This document shows, one piece after another, positions 1 to 10,788 of a stretch of DNA of 64,000 nt. The position numbers were made by a program, and so were the translations under genes. The stretch is from assembly GCA_963966185.1 (NCBI GenBank), contig CAWZYM010000019.1, positions 212,501 to 276,500 on the forward strand. Direction: 5' to 3'. How positions within the stretch are numbered: the first letter of the stretch is position 1; each line of letters starts with the position of its first letter. The stretch comes from Rhabditoides inermis (Eukaryota; Nematoda; Chromadorea; Rhabditida; Rhabditidae). The notes under the pieces are model-generated. The model was not told where the DNA came from and made no database searches. It worked only from the letters and a program-made list of their open reading frames with translations.

Positions 1-1067
1 GTTGATGACAGGGAGCAGCATAATACGGTACACCATTACACGAGCACAATAATCGTTTAGTACAGTACAGTAGATGATTCACGACGGGTCACGTATTCAT
101 AGCGGAATTCACTAATAAAATTGTAATTAGAGACAGGGAGAGGTATGCATGTAAGTGAGTCATAAGATAACAGATTATTGAAGTCGGCAGTAGTAGTATA
201 GTTTCATGGCTCTTGGTGACCCGCCTGGATTCCAAAGAGCGAGCGGCGACCGGAAGTGGTTATAGGACTAGGCAAGATAGAGAGAGTGACGAGGGAGTAT
301 GCGAGACGAGGAGGCGCAGAGATAAGGGGCACAACAATGCACCAGCTAATAGGGAAACACGGGTTATATAGCTGGTATAACGGAATGAGGCAGTGGGCTG
401 GCAATGTACAGTAACCACACGAGTTGTGTGATGTGCTGCAATGATGGCATGAAACATCAGAGGATTACTTTTTCATAGCAGCCTTCTCTCGAGTTACTAC
501 CAGCACTCGTAAAAACGCTCCGCAAATACCTCACCCCAAAAAGCGAAATCGGTTGTAAAACGGTTTTGAGCGCTATACGAGAAATATACAGCGATTGAGG
601 TCGCGGCCGGTGAAATGGAAAAGAGGGAAAACACGGCTTTGTCAAAACGAGTGCAAATGATCACATATCTATACCACGTATATTGCGGAACACTAGAGAA
701 CTGTACACGTTTCAAACATCACAACAAATATCCTCGACAAAAAAATACGGAAACGTGTCCTAAAAAGGCGTTGATGCGAGTCCGAGCCGAGGGTACAACA
801 AACAAGCGGAAGAAAAATGTTCGAAACTCGCGGAAATCCCCCTCCCGACCGCCGACTTATAACTATTGCAACTGATCGAAATGCGAAATGATAGGGGATT
901 CGAGTGTTACGCAAGGGGGGATAACCCAGGGTGGAGCGATAGAGGAAACCGAAACGGCCATGAAAATGCGGGGACCATGATAGTCGAGACAATACCGGTC
1001 GAATCAGAGTAGAGCGAGGCAAAACAGAAGTTCATAGGGGCTGATTGCCGATTATGCTACTCTCTCT

Positions 1068-1113
<46 letters not shown>

Positions 1114-1556
1114 GTTCAGTCATGGAAACACGCGGGTGGATCTAGTCAGGAGCTCCGCAGACTAGTTGGTGGTAGAGTAACAGGATTCGAGAGCACATTA
1201 TCTCATCCATGCGAGCAGACACGGGAACCCCATATCACCGCCACTCCACATAAAACACCTCTTCACTCTCCCTCCTCTTCAAAGAGGGAGGCGTGCAAGC
1301 ATATAGGGGCTGACCCAGTCTCACGAAATCCCGATATCCAAACATGCACATCGAACCACACAGACCAGGCACACATGAGCAGCGTTTATCCACACAACAC
1401 ACGCAAATGAATGTATGGGTGTACAATAAGTGATACATCTCTGAATAGTGGGGGATATTATTATTGTTTATTACTATGTACAATAAAGAGAACTCTATGA
1501 GATGGCTCTACCAGTAAACAATGAATGGACAGATCACACAAAAGTGAGAGACAAAT
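1..1556. other. No gene recognised; spacer with CT microsatellite
   Basis: I see no convincing coding exon here. The open frames are short, have no recognisable domain and lack a consistent exon pattern. A CT microsatellite lies at about 1056-1110. An AATAAA motif on the plus strand near 1484 could be the poly(A) signal of a gene outside the window. The last bases form the 3' flank of the FKBP8-like gene on the minus strand. Confidence 0.5.
1056..1110. repeat. CT microsatellite
   Basis: A run of CT dinucleotides on the plus strand with a few CCT interruptions at its left end. No gene is recognised around it. Confidence 0.9.
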
Positions 1557-2067
1557 CTACATCTGAGCGAGGAAGTAGACGAATAGTAGGAACATGCATA
1601 CCGAGAAGGCTGCGATGGCGAAGCGCAGATGGGGCGAGAGAGAGGAGACAGGAGGGGAGGCCATGTCGCCCGCGCCAGACAACATCCTGCAAGAGGACGT
1701 ATGCACCCAAAAATATCAAAACAACAAACTTCGCATTCTTGTTCGCGAACATTCTAAAACTCAAAATGAGTATTTTAATCAAATAGAGCGTTCACTTTTT
1801 GTACATGCTCCTCTCCTGCTCACGTCGCCGCTTGCGCACCACACCCAGACGCTCCATCTCACGCTGCACAGCCTGCAATGCACACGCTCATATCCCCTCC
1901 TCCCTCCTCCCTCCGCACTATTCACAACTCACAGCATCACTGGGGTCTATGGCGGCCGCCTGGCGGAGACAGTCCATCGCCTGCTCCACCTCGTGCCGAG
2001 CCGACAGGGCACACGCGCGACTGAAACACGAACGACGTGCGAGTGGAGAATCGAGAAAGAAGAGACA

Positions 2068-2126
<59 letters not shown>

Positions 2127-3591
2127 GGAGAGAGAGAGGGGAAGAGAGAGGGGGAGAATGGACAGAGCTCACCGGAACAGGGCCTTGGTATTGTTGGGGT
2201 GGAGATCAAGGGAGACGGCAGTGCTGTCCAGCACACACTGCCAATCCTCCAGCTGCAACGCATGGCAATAGCAGAACTTCCATTTACAGAACACACCTTG
2301 GCATAACAGACTGCGAGATTTGAGTGAAGAGCGGAGAATAGCTTGCGCAGCGGTTCGCTCTCAGGCACATCCACAAGGTCCGTCGCACTACAATCATTAT
2401 TCAAATAGCCACATCCGAGGTCCACGCAACCAACAGAAACTCACCGCTTATACACAAAGATTGCCTTCTCGAGCTCCTTGCGGTTGAAGTAGTGGTTGCC
2501 GCGGTCTTTCACCTGAAAAATACTTATTAACAAAGAATTATCCCGAAAACAATCACCATGAGAATGAACTCGGTGAGTTCATCTTCGCTCATGTTGGAGA
2601 AGGTGGGAGAGGAGCCGATTTCGAGCAGCTCAAGCTGAAACCAAACAATGAAAAGATAAAGATTGTAAAGATGGTTGCGTTATTCGAAGATCACTTTCTT
2701 ACAATCAATAAACAAGATTGATGGAACCCACCGTGTACTCCTGCTGCTGTCCGCCGGGAATGGTGTCCTGTCCGAGCTCACCGTACGCGAACCGTGCGTC
2801 CGCCCGCACCCCGCACACCTCGCCCTCGTGCATCATCTTCACGCAAAGCTCCCACGCTCAAACAAATCAAATGGTTTTTCGCACAAATGCCGTTCTAACA
2901 CAGTTTGATAGAAAAGATCGTTCTGCGATGCGAACCATCGATGAGCATTCCGAATCCAAGGATGGCTGTGAGGTGCTCGTGCGAGTCGACGCCCCGAAGA
3001 GTGTCCACAATGCGCAGCGTTATCCACTGACCGTCCCGCGGCTTCTCCCCCGGCCCGCGACGAAGAACCTTAACGTGTGTACGTACGCAGACGCTTCATG
3101 GCACTCATACATGCCATAGACAATAACATTAGTGAACTAGCGTTACCTTTCTCCACAGCTGTTTTGAGCCGAGCAAGTCTTGCCACTCGTCGCCTCGCTC
3201 GCGTGCCTCGTGCTCCATTCTGCACGCTCCCTCCAGATCGTCCGACGATGGCCCCTTCACTTGTTTTGCAATTGTCTATAATATGCAAATACATATAAAC
3301 ATAATATGAAACTATATCTCACCGAAGTGCGCGCAACGTGTTGAATGTCTGAGTCGCTGAGCGCTGCACGTTCTTCATCGATGGAACCATCAAGGGAAGG
3401 TTCTCCGGACGACACAGCACGACGACCGCGTACCTGAATCATAAATGTATACCAGGTTTTTTTAAAATATAGTTCATACAGCAGTACTGCATACATATGA
3501 CATTATGATTCACCTCCACGAGATCATCATGCTCGACCATGGCGAACTCGCTGTCAGGAAACTCTTGATCCGCGTCTTGCGTTGATGACAT
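1557..3591 (-). CDS. FKBP8-like immunophilin (FKBP + TPR + tail anchor)
   Basis: A peptidyl-prolyl isomerase-type protein of the FKBP8/FKBP38 architecture, assembled from about eleven minus-strand exons (roughly 380 residues). After an acidic N-terminus (MSSTQDADQEF) comes a linker with DEWQDLLGSKQLW, which matches the lead-in of FKBP8, then a degenerate FKBP domain (KPRDGQWITLRIV, then GVRADARFAYGELGQDTIPGG). TPR helices follow (VKDRGNHYFNRKELEKAI, LHSNLAVCYAK, DLHPNNTKALFR). The last exon (1557-1686) encodes a hydrophobic C-terminal segment, HLRFAIAAFSVCMFLLFVYF, ending six residues later, as expected of a tail anchor. Family members sit in the mitochondrial outer membrane and act in apoptosis and mitophagy control; that role is inferred. 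The start lies ten bases after a TTACAG acceptor, suggesting trans-splicing. A GA microsatellite lies in one intron. Confidence 0.88.
2069..2157. repeat. GA microsatellite in FKBP8-like intron
   Basis: About 90 bases of GA repeats with GGA interruptions on the plus strand. They lie in an intron between two TPR-encoding exons, so the transcript of the host gene reads as a CT tract. Confidence 0.9.
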
Positions 3592-4013
3592 TCTTACTAA
3601 ACTGTAAGATTGATTACGGATCACATTTGAGTCATACAAACTAATCAAAACCAAAGAGAACACATATACACAAACAAGAATAACAGCTGTTCGTGCTGGC
3701 TGTTTAATAAATTGAAGCAGTATTTCCATACACACCACTTTCATACAATAGATGGTGAGTGACAAAATGAAAAAGTTTTTTTTCAATTACAAACATGAAA
3801 CGTTTCGCAATTACAAACAAATAACTAATTTACAGCTGAGTTTGAAAATGAAAATGTAGGAAATCGGTCATATCACGATTACCCTGACACCGTATATGCG
3901 ACTTCGAAACTGATTGGGCGGCACCGCATGTTTACTTTTTTCATGTTTGTTTCTTTGTTGATCGTTGTTTATTTGTGTATTATGAACTGGATAGTATAGT
4001 ATCTACCTTACAG
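3592..4013. promoter_or_regulatory. Divergent promoter region, FKBP8-like / Nopp140
   Basis: These 422 bases separate two divergently transcribed genes and must hold promoters for both. Acceptor-like sequences occur at each end: TTACAG on the minus strand at about 3602-3608 and CTTACAG at 4007-4013 directly before the Nopp140 ATG. Both look like spliced-leader acceptors. No coding sequence is seen. Confidence 0.55.
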
Positions 4014-7000
4014 ATGGAGCAAGAGGATCTGGACGCCATCTTATACAATACGCTACAGGAGCGTGATCCGAAGGTTATCCCGAAACTGTTTGGCGAATCG
4101 AAAAGGAACCAGTTGAAGAAGAGGGTAAGATACTTTCATCGTTGTTGTAGTTACATGATTATGTGTTCATACATTTAGATTTCCGCTGGAGGTGTTCCAT
4201 CGTTGAAAGATGTTGGCGATTTTTTCGCCAAGAACTCTCCTGCTCGCAAGCGTCCGGTGACGACTAACGGAGATTCCCCTGCTGCTAAGAAGCCTGCTCC
4301 TGCTAAGGATTCTTCTAGTTCTGATGATGACAGTGATTCTGACGTATGTGTTCCGCCTAAGCTTTTTGTCGTAATTTTATACATTTAGTCGAAGGCTAAG
4401 ATTGCCGTGGCTGTTTCGAAGAAAATCAACGGATCTGTTAAAAAAGCTGAATCCAGCAGCTCCGAATCTGATTCTGATTCCGAGAAGGTTAGTTTGCACG
4501 TAGTGAAACTTATTGCATATACATAAATTACCGGTAAGTTTATTATATCAATACGCACGTTTATAGAAGCCTGCCATTGCCAAGCCGAATGGTGTTGCGC
4601 TGAAAAGAAAACAAGAATCTTCTGACTCGTCTGCATCTTCCAGTGATAGCGATGCTAAGGCACCTCCCAAGAAGGTATGCCATAGTCATTCGTATTAAAT
4701 GTAATCTATGTAATATTCAGGTTGCCCCTAAGGCTGCTCCTGCTAAGAAGGAGTCGTCGTCTGATTCCGACTCCGAAGACGAGGCCCCCAAGAAGGCTAC
4801 TCCCGTGAAGGCCACTCCGGCCAAGGCTGCTCCCGCCAAGAAGGACTCTTCGTCGTCGGATTCTGATTCCGAGGATGAGGCTCCCAAGAAGGCTGCTCCG
4901 GTGAAGGCCACCCCTGCCAAGGCTGCGCCCGCCAAGAAGGATTCTTCCTCGTCGGATTCCGATTCTGAGGATGAGTCTCCCAAGAAGGTAAATAGATTAC
5001 ATTTGAATGTCTTATTTGTATTTTATGTTATTTGTATATAATATTTCAGGCCGCTCCCGTGAAGGCCACTCCTGCCAAGGCTGCTCCCGCCAAGGACTCT
5101 TCGTCGTCGGATTCCGATTCTGAGGATGAGGCCCCCAAGAAGGCTGCTCCGGTGAAGGCCACCCCCGCCAAGGCTGCGCACGCCAAGAAGGATTCTTCCT
5201 CGTCTGATTCTGATTCCGAGGATGAGGCTCCCAAGAAGGTAAGTAGGTTACATTTGAGTGTCCTATTTGCTTTGTATGTTATAGTTATATATGTATGTGA
5301 TTTTTCAGGCCGCTCCCGTGAAGGCCACTCCTGCCAAGGCTGCTCCCGCCAAGGACTCTTCGTCGTCGGATTTCGATTCTGAGGATGAGGCCCCCAAGAA
5401 GGCTGCTCCGGTGAAGGCCACCCCCGCCAAGGCTGCGCACGCCAAGAAGGATTCTTCCTCGTCTGATTCTGATTCCGAGGATGAGGCTCCCAAGAAGGTA
5501 AGTAGGTTACATTTGAGTGTCCTATTTGCTTTGTATGTTATATGTATGTGATTTTTCAGGCTGCTCCCGTGAAGGCCACCCCTGCGAAGGCTGCGCCCGC
5601 CAAGAAGGATTCTTCCTCGTCCGATTCTGACTCCGAGGATGAAGCCCCCAAGAAGGCTGCTCCCATGAAGGCCACCCCCGCTAAGGCTGCTCCTGCTAAG
5701 AAGGACTCGTCGTCTGATTCTGAGGATGAGGCCCCCAAGAAGGCTGCTCCCGTGAAGGCCACCCCTGCCAAGGCCGCTGCTGCCAAGAAGGATTCTTCCT
5801 CGTCCGATTCTGACTCCGAGGATGAGGCCCCCAAGAAGGCTGCTCCCGTGAAGGCCACCCCCGCTAAGGCTGCTCCTGCTAAGAAGGACTCGTCGTCTGA
5901 TTCCGATTCTGAGGATGAGGCCCCCAAGAAGGCTACTCCCGTGAAGGCCACCCCTGCCAAGGCCGCGCCCGCCAAGAAGGATTCTTCCTCGTCGGATTCC
6001 GATTCTGAGGATGAGGCTCCCAAGAAGGTAAATAGATTACATTTGAATGTCTTATTTGTATTTTATGTTATTTGTATATGATATTTCAGGCCGCTCCCGT
6101 GAAGGCCACTCCTGCCAAGGCTGCTCCCGCCAAGAAAGACTCTTCGTCGTCGGATTCCGATTCTGAGGATGAGGCCCCCAAGAAGGCTGCTCCCGTGAAG
6201 GCCACTCTTGCCAAGGCTGCTCCCGCCAAGAAGGACTCTTCGTCGTCGGATTCTGATTCCGAGGATGAGGCTCCCAAGAAGGCTGCTCCGGTGAAGGCCA
6301 CCCCTGCCAAGGCTGCGCCCGCCAAGAAGGATTCTTCCTCGTCGGATTCCGATTCTGAGGATGAGGCTCCCAAGAAGGTAAATAAATTACATTTGAATGT
6401 CTTATTTGTATTTTATGTTATTTGTATATGATATTTCAGGCCGCTCCCGTGAAGGCCACTCCTGCCAAGGCTGCTCCCGCCAAGAAAGACTCTTCGTCGT
6501 CGGATTCCGATTCTGAGGATGAGGCCCCCAAGAAGGCTGCTCCCGTGAAGGCCACCCCCGCCAAGGCTGCGCCCGCCAAAAAGGATTCTTCCTCGTCGGA
6601 TTCTGATTCCGAGGATGAGGCTCCCAAGAAGGCTGCTCCGGTGAAGGCCACCCCTGCTAAGGCTGCGCCCGCCAAGAAGGATTCTTCCTCGTCGGATTCC
6701 GATTCTGAGGACGAGGCTCCCAAGAAGGTAAGTAGATTACATTTGAATGTCTTATTTCTATTTTATGTTATTTGTATGTGATATTTCAGGCCGCTTCCGT
6801 GAAGGCCACACCTGCCAAGGCTGCGCCCGCCAAGAAGGACTCTTCCTCGTCGGATTCTGACTCCGAGGATGAGGCCCCCAAGAAGACTGCTCCCACGAAG
6901 GCCACCCCTGCCAAGGCTGCACCCTCGAAGGAGTCTTCCTCTGATTCTGATGATGAGGCTCAAAAAGTGCGTATGATTTCATATGGCTGCTTTCATCTTA

Positions 7001-7467
7001 TTTTATATTAAGCCTGCTTCGAAAAACGCTGATGCAGAGAACGGATTCGCTGCTGCTGAAAACACTAACACCACAAACGGATATGAGAGGGTACGTTCCA
7101 AATTTTTTGTTTGTTTCATAGCATTTTTTTCAGAGGAAGTCCAACGAGCCGTTCCGTCGCGTGAAGATCTCGGTGGACGACGTCGATTCGAAGTTCCGGG
7201 ACAACTCTTTCAAGGGCGTGAGTATTTAATTTTTTTCATTTTCACATATAGTATATAGTTGAAATATTTTTAGGATCATGACGAATGGGGTCGTAAGGCA
7301 CATGCTGATCTGATCAAGACGCAGGGAAAGGGATTCAGGCACGAGAAGACTAAGAAGAAGAGGGTGGGTGTGTGTTTCTTCTAAAAATAATGCAGCAAAT
7401 TGATCAGGGAAGCTACGGCGGCGGAAAGATCTCCATGGGTGTTAACTCAATCAAGTTTGACGATTAG
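4014..7467 (+). CDS. dao-5: Nopp140/NOLC1 nucleolar phosphoprotein (DAO-5 type)
   Basis: A nucleolar and Cajal-body chaperone of H/ACA and C/D snoRNPs. Three hallmarks are visible: an N-terminal LisH-like helix (EQEDLDAILYNTLQERDP); a long central array alternating Lys/Pro/Ala stretches (KKAAPVKATPAKAAPAK) with acidic CK2-type serine clusters (SSSSDSDSEDE); and the conserved SRP40 C-terminal domain (NEPFRRVKISVDD, KFRDNSF, DEWGRKAHADLIKTQGKGFR). The ATG follows CTTACAG directly. Repeat-bearing exons 5050-5238, 5309-5497, 5560-6027, 6090-6377 and 6440-6727 are all phase-0 multiples of three, separated by near-identical introns of about 62-70 nt, so the repeat region grew by copying exon-intron units. 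NHP2 follows 277 bases downstream on the same strand. Confidence 0.95.
4988..6789 (+). repeat. Tandem exon-intron units in Nopp140
   Basis: Six introns (4988-5049, 5239-5308, 5498-5559, 6028-6089, 6378-6439, 6728-6789) share almost the same sequence, beginning GTAA(A/G)TA and ending in a TTTCAG acceptor. The exons between them repeat the same 30-35 residue Lys-Pro-Ala/acidic-Ser motif. The exons are 189, 189, 468, 288 and 288 nt, each divisible by three. Confidence 0.95.
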
Positions 7468-7736
7468 AGTACTATTTTTTGTTATTCATTCTATATCTCC
7501 TGTTCATTGTTTCACGTTGTTGAATTTGTGTTTGGAATGTGTTTTTGTCGATACCAGTTCTGTTGTTATGACAATTGTTAATTATAGATTGCATGCGTTT
7601 CAAATTTCAAATTGCGTATAAATGATTAGTTTTGTTTGTGTATAGTTTGTTTTGTGATTACCTATCGGTTTGCAGCCGTATAATATCGTTTTCTCTATTC
7701 TCATGTTCCTTAGTTCCATTCTCATGTGTTTATTTC

Positions 7737-7743
7737 GTTTAGA
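7737..7743 (+). promoter_or_regulatory. Likely trans-splice acceptor of NHP2
   Basis: A GTTTAG acceptor ends one base before the NHP2 ATG and is preceded by a T-rich stretch. It lies 270 bases after the Nopp140 stop. This fits a spliced-leader acceptor for the downstream cistron of an operon, though trans-splicing cannot be proven from DNA. Confidence 0.5.
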
Positions 7744-8315
7744 ATGGGCAAGCGTAAGTCTGAGGTTATGAATGAGTCTGTGGTCGAGGCGACTGATGCC
7801 GACGGTCCTTCTACTGAGAAAGACATCTACGATGCACAGTGCGAGATGGTGAGGGAACTTTTTATTATTTATTTTACATTTTTTCTTTTTTTTCAGGTTA
7901 ACGGAATTTCCAAGCCTCTTGCTTCGCGTAAGATGGCAAAGAAGCTCTACAAGCTTGTGAAGAAGGCGAGCGGAGAGAAGACTTATCTCCGCCAGGGTAT
8001 TGCTGATGTTCACAAGGCCATTCGTCGTAAGGAGCAGGGCATTGTCATTCTTGCTGGTTAGTTTATTTTTTTATGCAATAATATTTTTCCGGATTTTAAG
8101 GCAACGTCACCCCGATTGATGTTTACTCTCACGTTCCTGCTCTTTGCGAGGACAAGAACCTTCCGTACGTCTTCACCCCGTCTAGGGAGCATCTTGGACT
8201 TGCTGCCGGTCATCGCCGTCCTTCGGTGCTGCTGCTTGTTCGTCCTCATGCTTCGTATCAGGAGCTGTACGATGAGCTTCATGAGCAGGTTAACCAGCTA
8301 ACCCCTGATGCCTAA
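7744..8315 (+). CDS. NHP2: NHP2, H/ACA snoRNP core protein (L7Ae family)
   Basis: A core component of H/ACA ribonucleoproteins, which direct rRNA pseudouridylation. Three exons encode about 160 residues. A charged N-terminal tail (GKRKSEVMNESVVEATDAD) is followed by the L7Ae/NHP2 RNA-binding fold: KPLASRKMAKKLYKLVKKA, LRQGIADVHKAIRRKEQG, then VILAGNVTPIDVYSHVPALC and KNLPYVFTPSREHLG, ending NQLTPDA. These are the family's signature blocks in the right order and length. It follows the Nopp140 gene by 277 bases on the same strand, a distance typical of nematode operons. Nopp140 binds and escorts H/ACA particles, so the pairing makes functional sense. Confidence 0.95.
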
Positions 8316-8503
8316 ACATGTAAATTTCGTTGAATTGTTACACAACACTATTGTTATCGTTATCAAGTTGTTGATCACTCAGTTTTGTTTTGCTATGAGC
8401 TGTAAATCTTTTATACAATTGTTGTTCAATCGTTTTCTACACAAAACCGATTTATTAATGAGTGGTTTATTTGGTAGGAGGATTGTTTCTGATCGAACGG
8501 TTT

Positions 8504-10341
8504 TCAAATGTTCTGCACATCCCGGCGCTGCTTATTGCGATATTGTTCAAGATAATCGACTCCTCCTCCGGTTGCGATCTGTAGTTCAATATTAGTTTTT
8601 TTAAAATTTGTAATACTGCTTACCTCGTCATGTTTCCAAGCCAAGAATTTGAGATAGCAGTCGAATCCGTAAGCACACATTGCTCCGAATGCGAAGAACT
8701 AAATAAATATCGCATTAATTTTTCCAGTTTTTCCCGTCCTCATCAACTTTTTTGTCTAAAATCGATCAAATCTCAATTTGAATCCTTTAGAAATCAGAAT
8801 TATAGATTTATTTATTAGGGCTGATCGAATGAGGAGCATTTGATTATAATCCTATTCGAGATATTTTGCATACTGACAAGAAAACCCACGAGCATATCGC
8901 GAATTCAAAATGTTTGAACCAGTGCCACTTACCGAAGCAAGGGCCCATCCCCCCGTTCCGCTGTATTTGGCAGCAGCGACGGCCAAAACACTTGCAGCGA
9001 TGAAATAGAAGATAGTCCATGCGAAGCAGAAACACATCTCCTGCGAATATTTTTAATACCATTTTTCTTTTTCTTTTAAATTATTTCGACTCTATAACAA
9101 TCAGTTTTTTCAAGATAACGTACCGCAACAATCCAGTTGAACTGTTGAATGGCATCGACGACACGACAGATGTAGAGGAATAGAAGGGTGGTGGTGACAG
9201 AGAGACCGACCGACGACACAAACGTCGCCCAAGATGCGCCTTGATCATTATTTTATCACTATCTTCAGCTCTAGAGTTATGTTTTAAAAAGTGTTCAAAT
9301 GTGGAAAGATGAAAACCTTTGGGGTAAAAAATCTAACAATGTAAACAGTGTCCGGCTACCTGTGTAGTGTCCGCTACCACCGATGAGCACGCAGAAGAAG
9401 ACTAGGAGGTTGAGGAAGATGCAGAAGATTTTGACGAGTCCGCCGAGCGTCTTGCAATAGGTGGTGTCGAACTTGGGCATCTCCAGCTCGACGGCCGGCT
9501 CGCCGTGCACATACTCCCGCGTCTCAACTGTGGTGGTCGTGGTAGAGTATGGGTAGTGATCTGAAATGACTCTGTGAATAGACCAGAAGTTGATTGATGA
9601 TTTTGTTGTTGTGGAAAAAAGAAGGAGTGATGAGGATATGAGGAAAGTCTCAGGCATTTTTTTGTTGAGCCTGGCGGAATGTATGATACCTTGATGAGTG
9701 GTAGTAGAGGAATATGGATAGTGGTGCGACATGCTGGAAGCGAGATCGATCGAACAATCAGAGCGGAAAGTTGCCTGGGGGAGGCAGCTGCGAATAGCAC
9801 ACAGCTGTTGGTTGATGCGGCCCACGCATTGCAGTAAGAGTGCGAGAGAAGATCACAACAATCTCTCTCCACACACATGCATGTTGCTCATTTGCAGCGG
9901 TCATGTTTCGACCCACATTCACTCACTCTCACTGTTCACTCACCGCGCCGGGCTGTTTTTGTTACGGTGATTGAGCGCATGATGCTAATGTGAAGTGCAA
10001 ACAGAAGGGTGCGAGGCGGAGGAAAACGAGTGGTGCACAGAATGTGATAGGGCAGGGAGTCGATGATGGTTCGTCATGCGCATGACTCAGATGTGCTCAC
10101 CTGGCAAGTCATCCTTTTTCGGCAGCGGAGGCGGAGACTGTGACGGCAGCTCGAGATATGTGGGATCATCCTGTTCGGAGGAAGAACGAGGTGAAGAGGG
10201 GCACTCGAAGGGACAAGGGGACAGCTCAGGTCGAGGAGAGGTGGATTCGATAGGGAGACATGGAGGAGAGAGGGGTGGAGAACCAGGAGGAAGAGGAGGA
10301 GGGGAGAGAGGAGGGGAGAACGAGTCGCTAGTCGAATGCAT
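8504..10341 (-). CDS. MARVEL-domain four-span membrane protein, two alternative first exons
   Basis: A small tetraspan protein of the MARVEL (MAL/CMTM-like) type. Shared exons are 9360-9560, 9124-9239, 8933-9040, 8624-8698 and 8504-8578. Four hydrophobic segments are seen: VKIFCIFLNLLVFFCVLIGG, FVSSVGLSVTTTLLFLYICR, CFAWTIFYFIAASVLAVAAA and FFAFGAMCAYGFDCYLKF. The tail is short and charged (QYRNKQRRDVQNI). Two first exons end in the same phase (a lone G) and both join the exon starting at 9560: a short one (9690-9732, MSHHYPYSSTTTHQ) and a long proline-rich one (10101-10341, with SPPPLPKK near its end, an SH3-ligand-like motif). MARVEL proteins shape membranes and vesicle traffic; no more specific role can be inferred. 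It is tail to tail with NHP2, 189 bases apart. Confidence 0.8.
9733..10100 (-). promoter_or_regulatory. Putative internal promoter between alternative first exons
   Basis: These 368 bases separate the proline-rich distal first exon from the short proximal first exon of the MARVEL gene. The region is intronic for the long form and would hold the promoter for the short form. No coding sequence is seen. Confidence 0.4.
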
Positions 10342-10788
10342 GCGGAGAAACACTGACTGTAGCCCTCACAGGGGGCGGCTCCTCGGCTGATAGCGCGCGG
10401 CGCGATCACTGTGCGCACAATCCGCTTTGTCTTGTAACCTAATAGCGTTGGGGGCCAGTGTTTGTGAATTCAAAAACACTTGTGCAACACAAACTGACCG
10501 TGTTAGCGAAGAAACCACAAAAGGGAAAGTTCCAAATAGAGAGTGGTTCAAATAAAATAAAACAATACGCTAGTGCCGAACTGGGTGAAAAATGTGCACA
10601 TTACCAGTGAGTGACACTTTTCGGACCGCCCACTTCCGGCAGTGTATCGTATTTTTTGTTATTTGTTATTTGTTTTGTTTTTTATTGTTTTTGTGTTGAT
10701 TTTATGTTTTTTGTTGTTATGTTATACATAATTACTGTTTTTCCAGATAAACTACTATCGGGGGCTAGCCTCGCCATAATCTTGCGAA
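10342..10788. promoter_or_regulatory. Divergent region, MARVEL gene / innexin
   Basis: This is the non-coding spacer between the distal first exon of the MARVEL gene and the innexin start. It is T-rich near 10640-10745 and ends in a TTTTTCCAG acceptor at about 10746, which would give a 5' leader of about 40 bases before the innexin ATG. Confidence 0.45.

Noticed and set aside
1594..1790. Plus-strand frame starting MHTEKAAMAKRRWGE
   Set aside because: It is antisense to the last exon of the FKBP8-like gene, whose tail anchor and phase are well supported.
4717..6723. Long minus-strand open frames opposite the Nopp140 repeats (Ser/Glu and Ala/Gly-rich)
   Set aside because: They are mirror images of the GC-rich coding repeats and stop at each intron. 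The plus strand carries the known protein.
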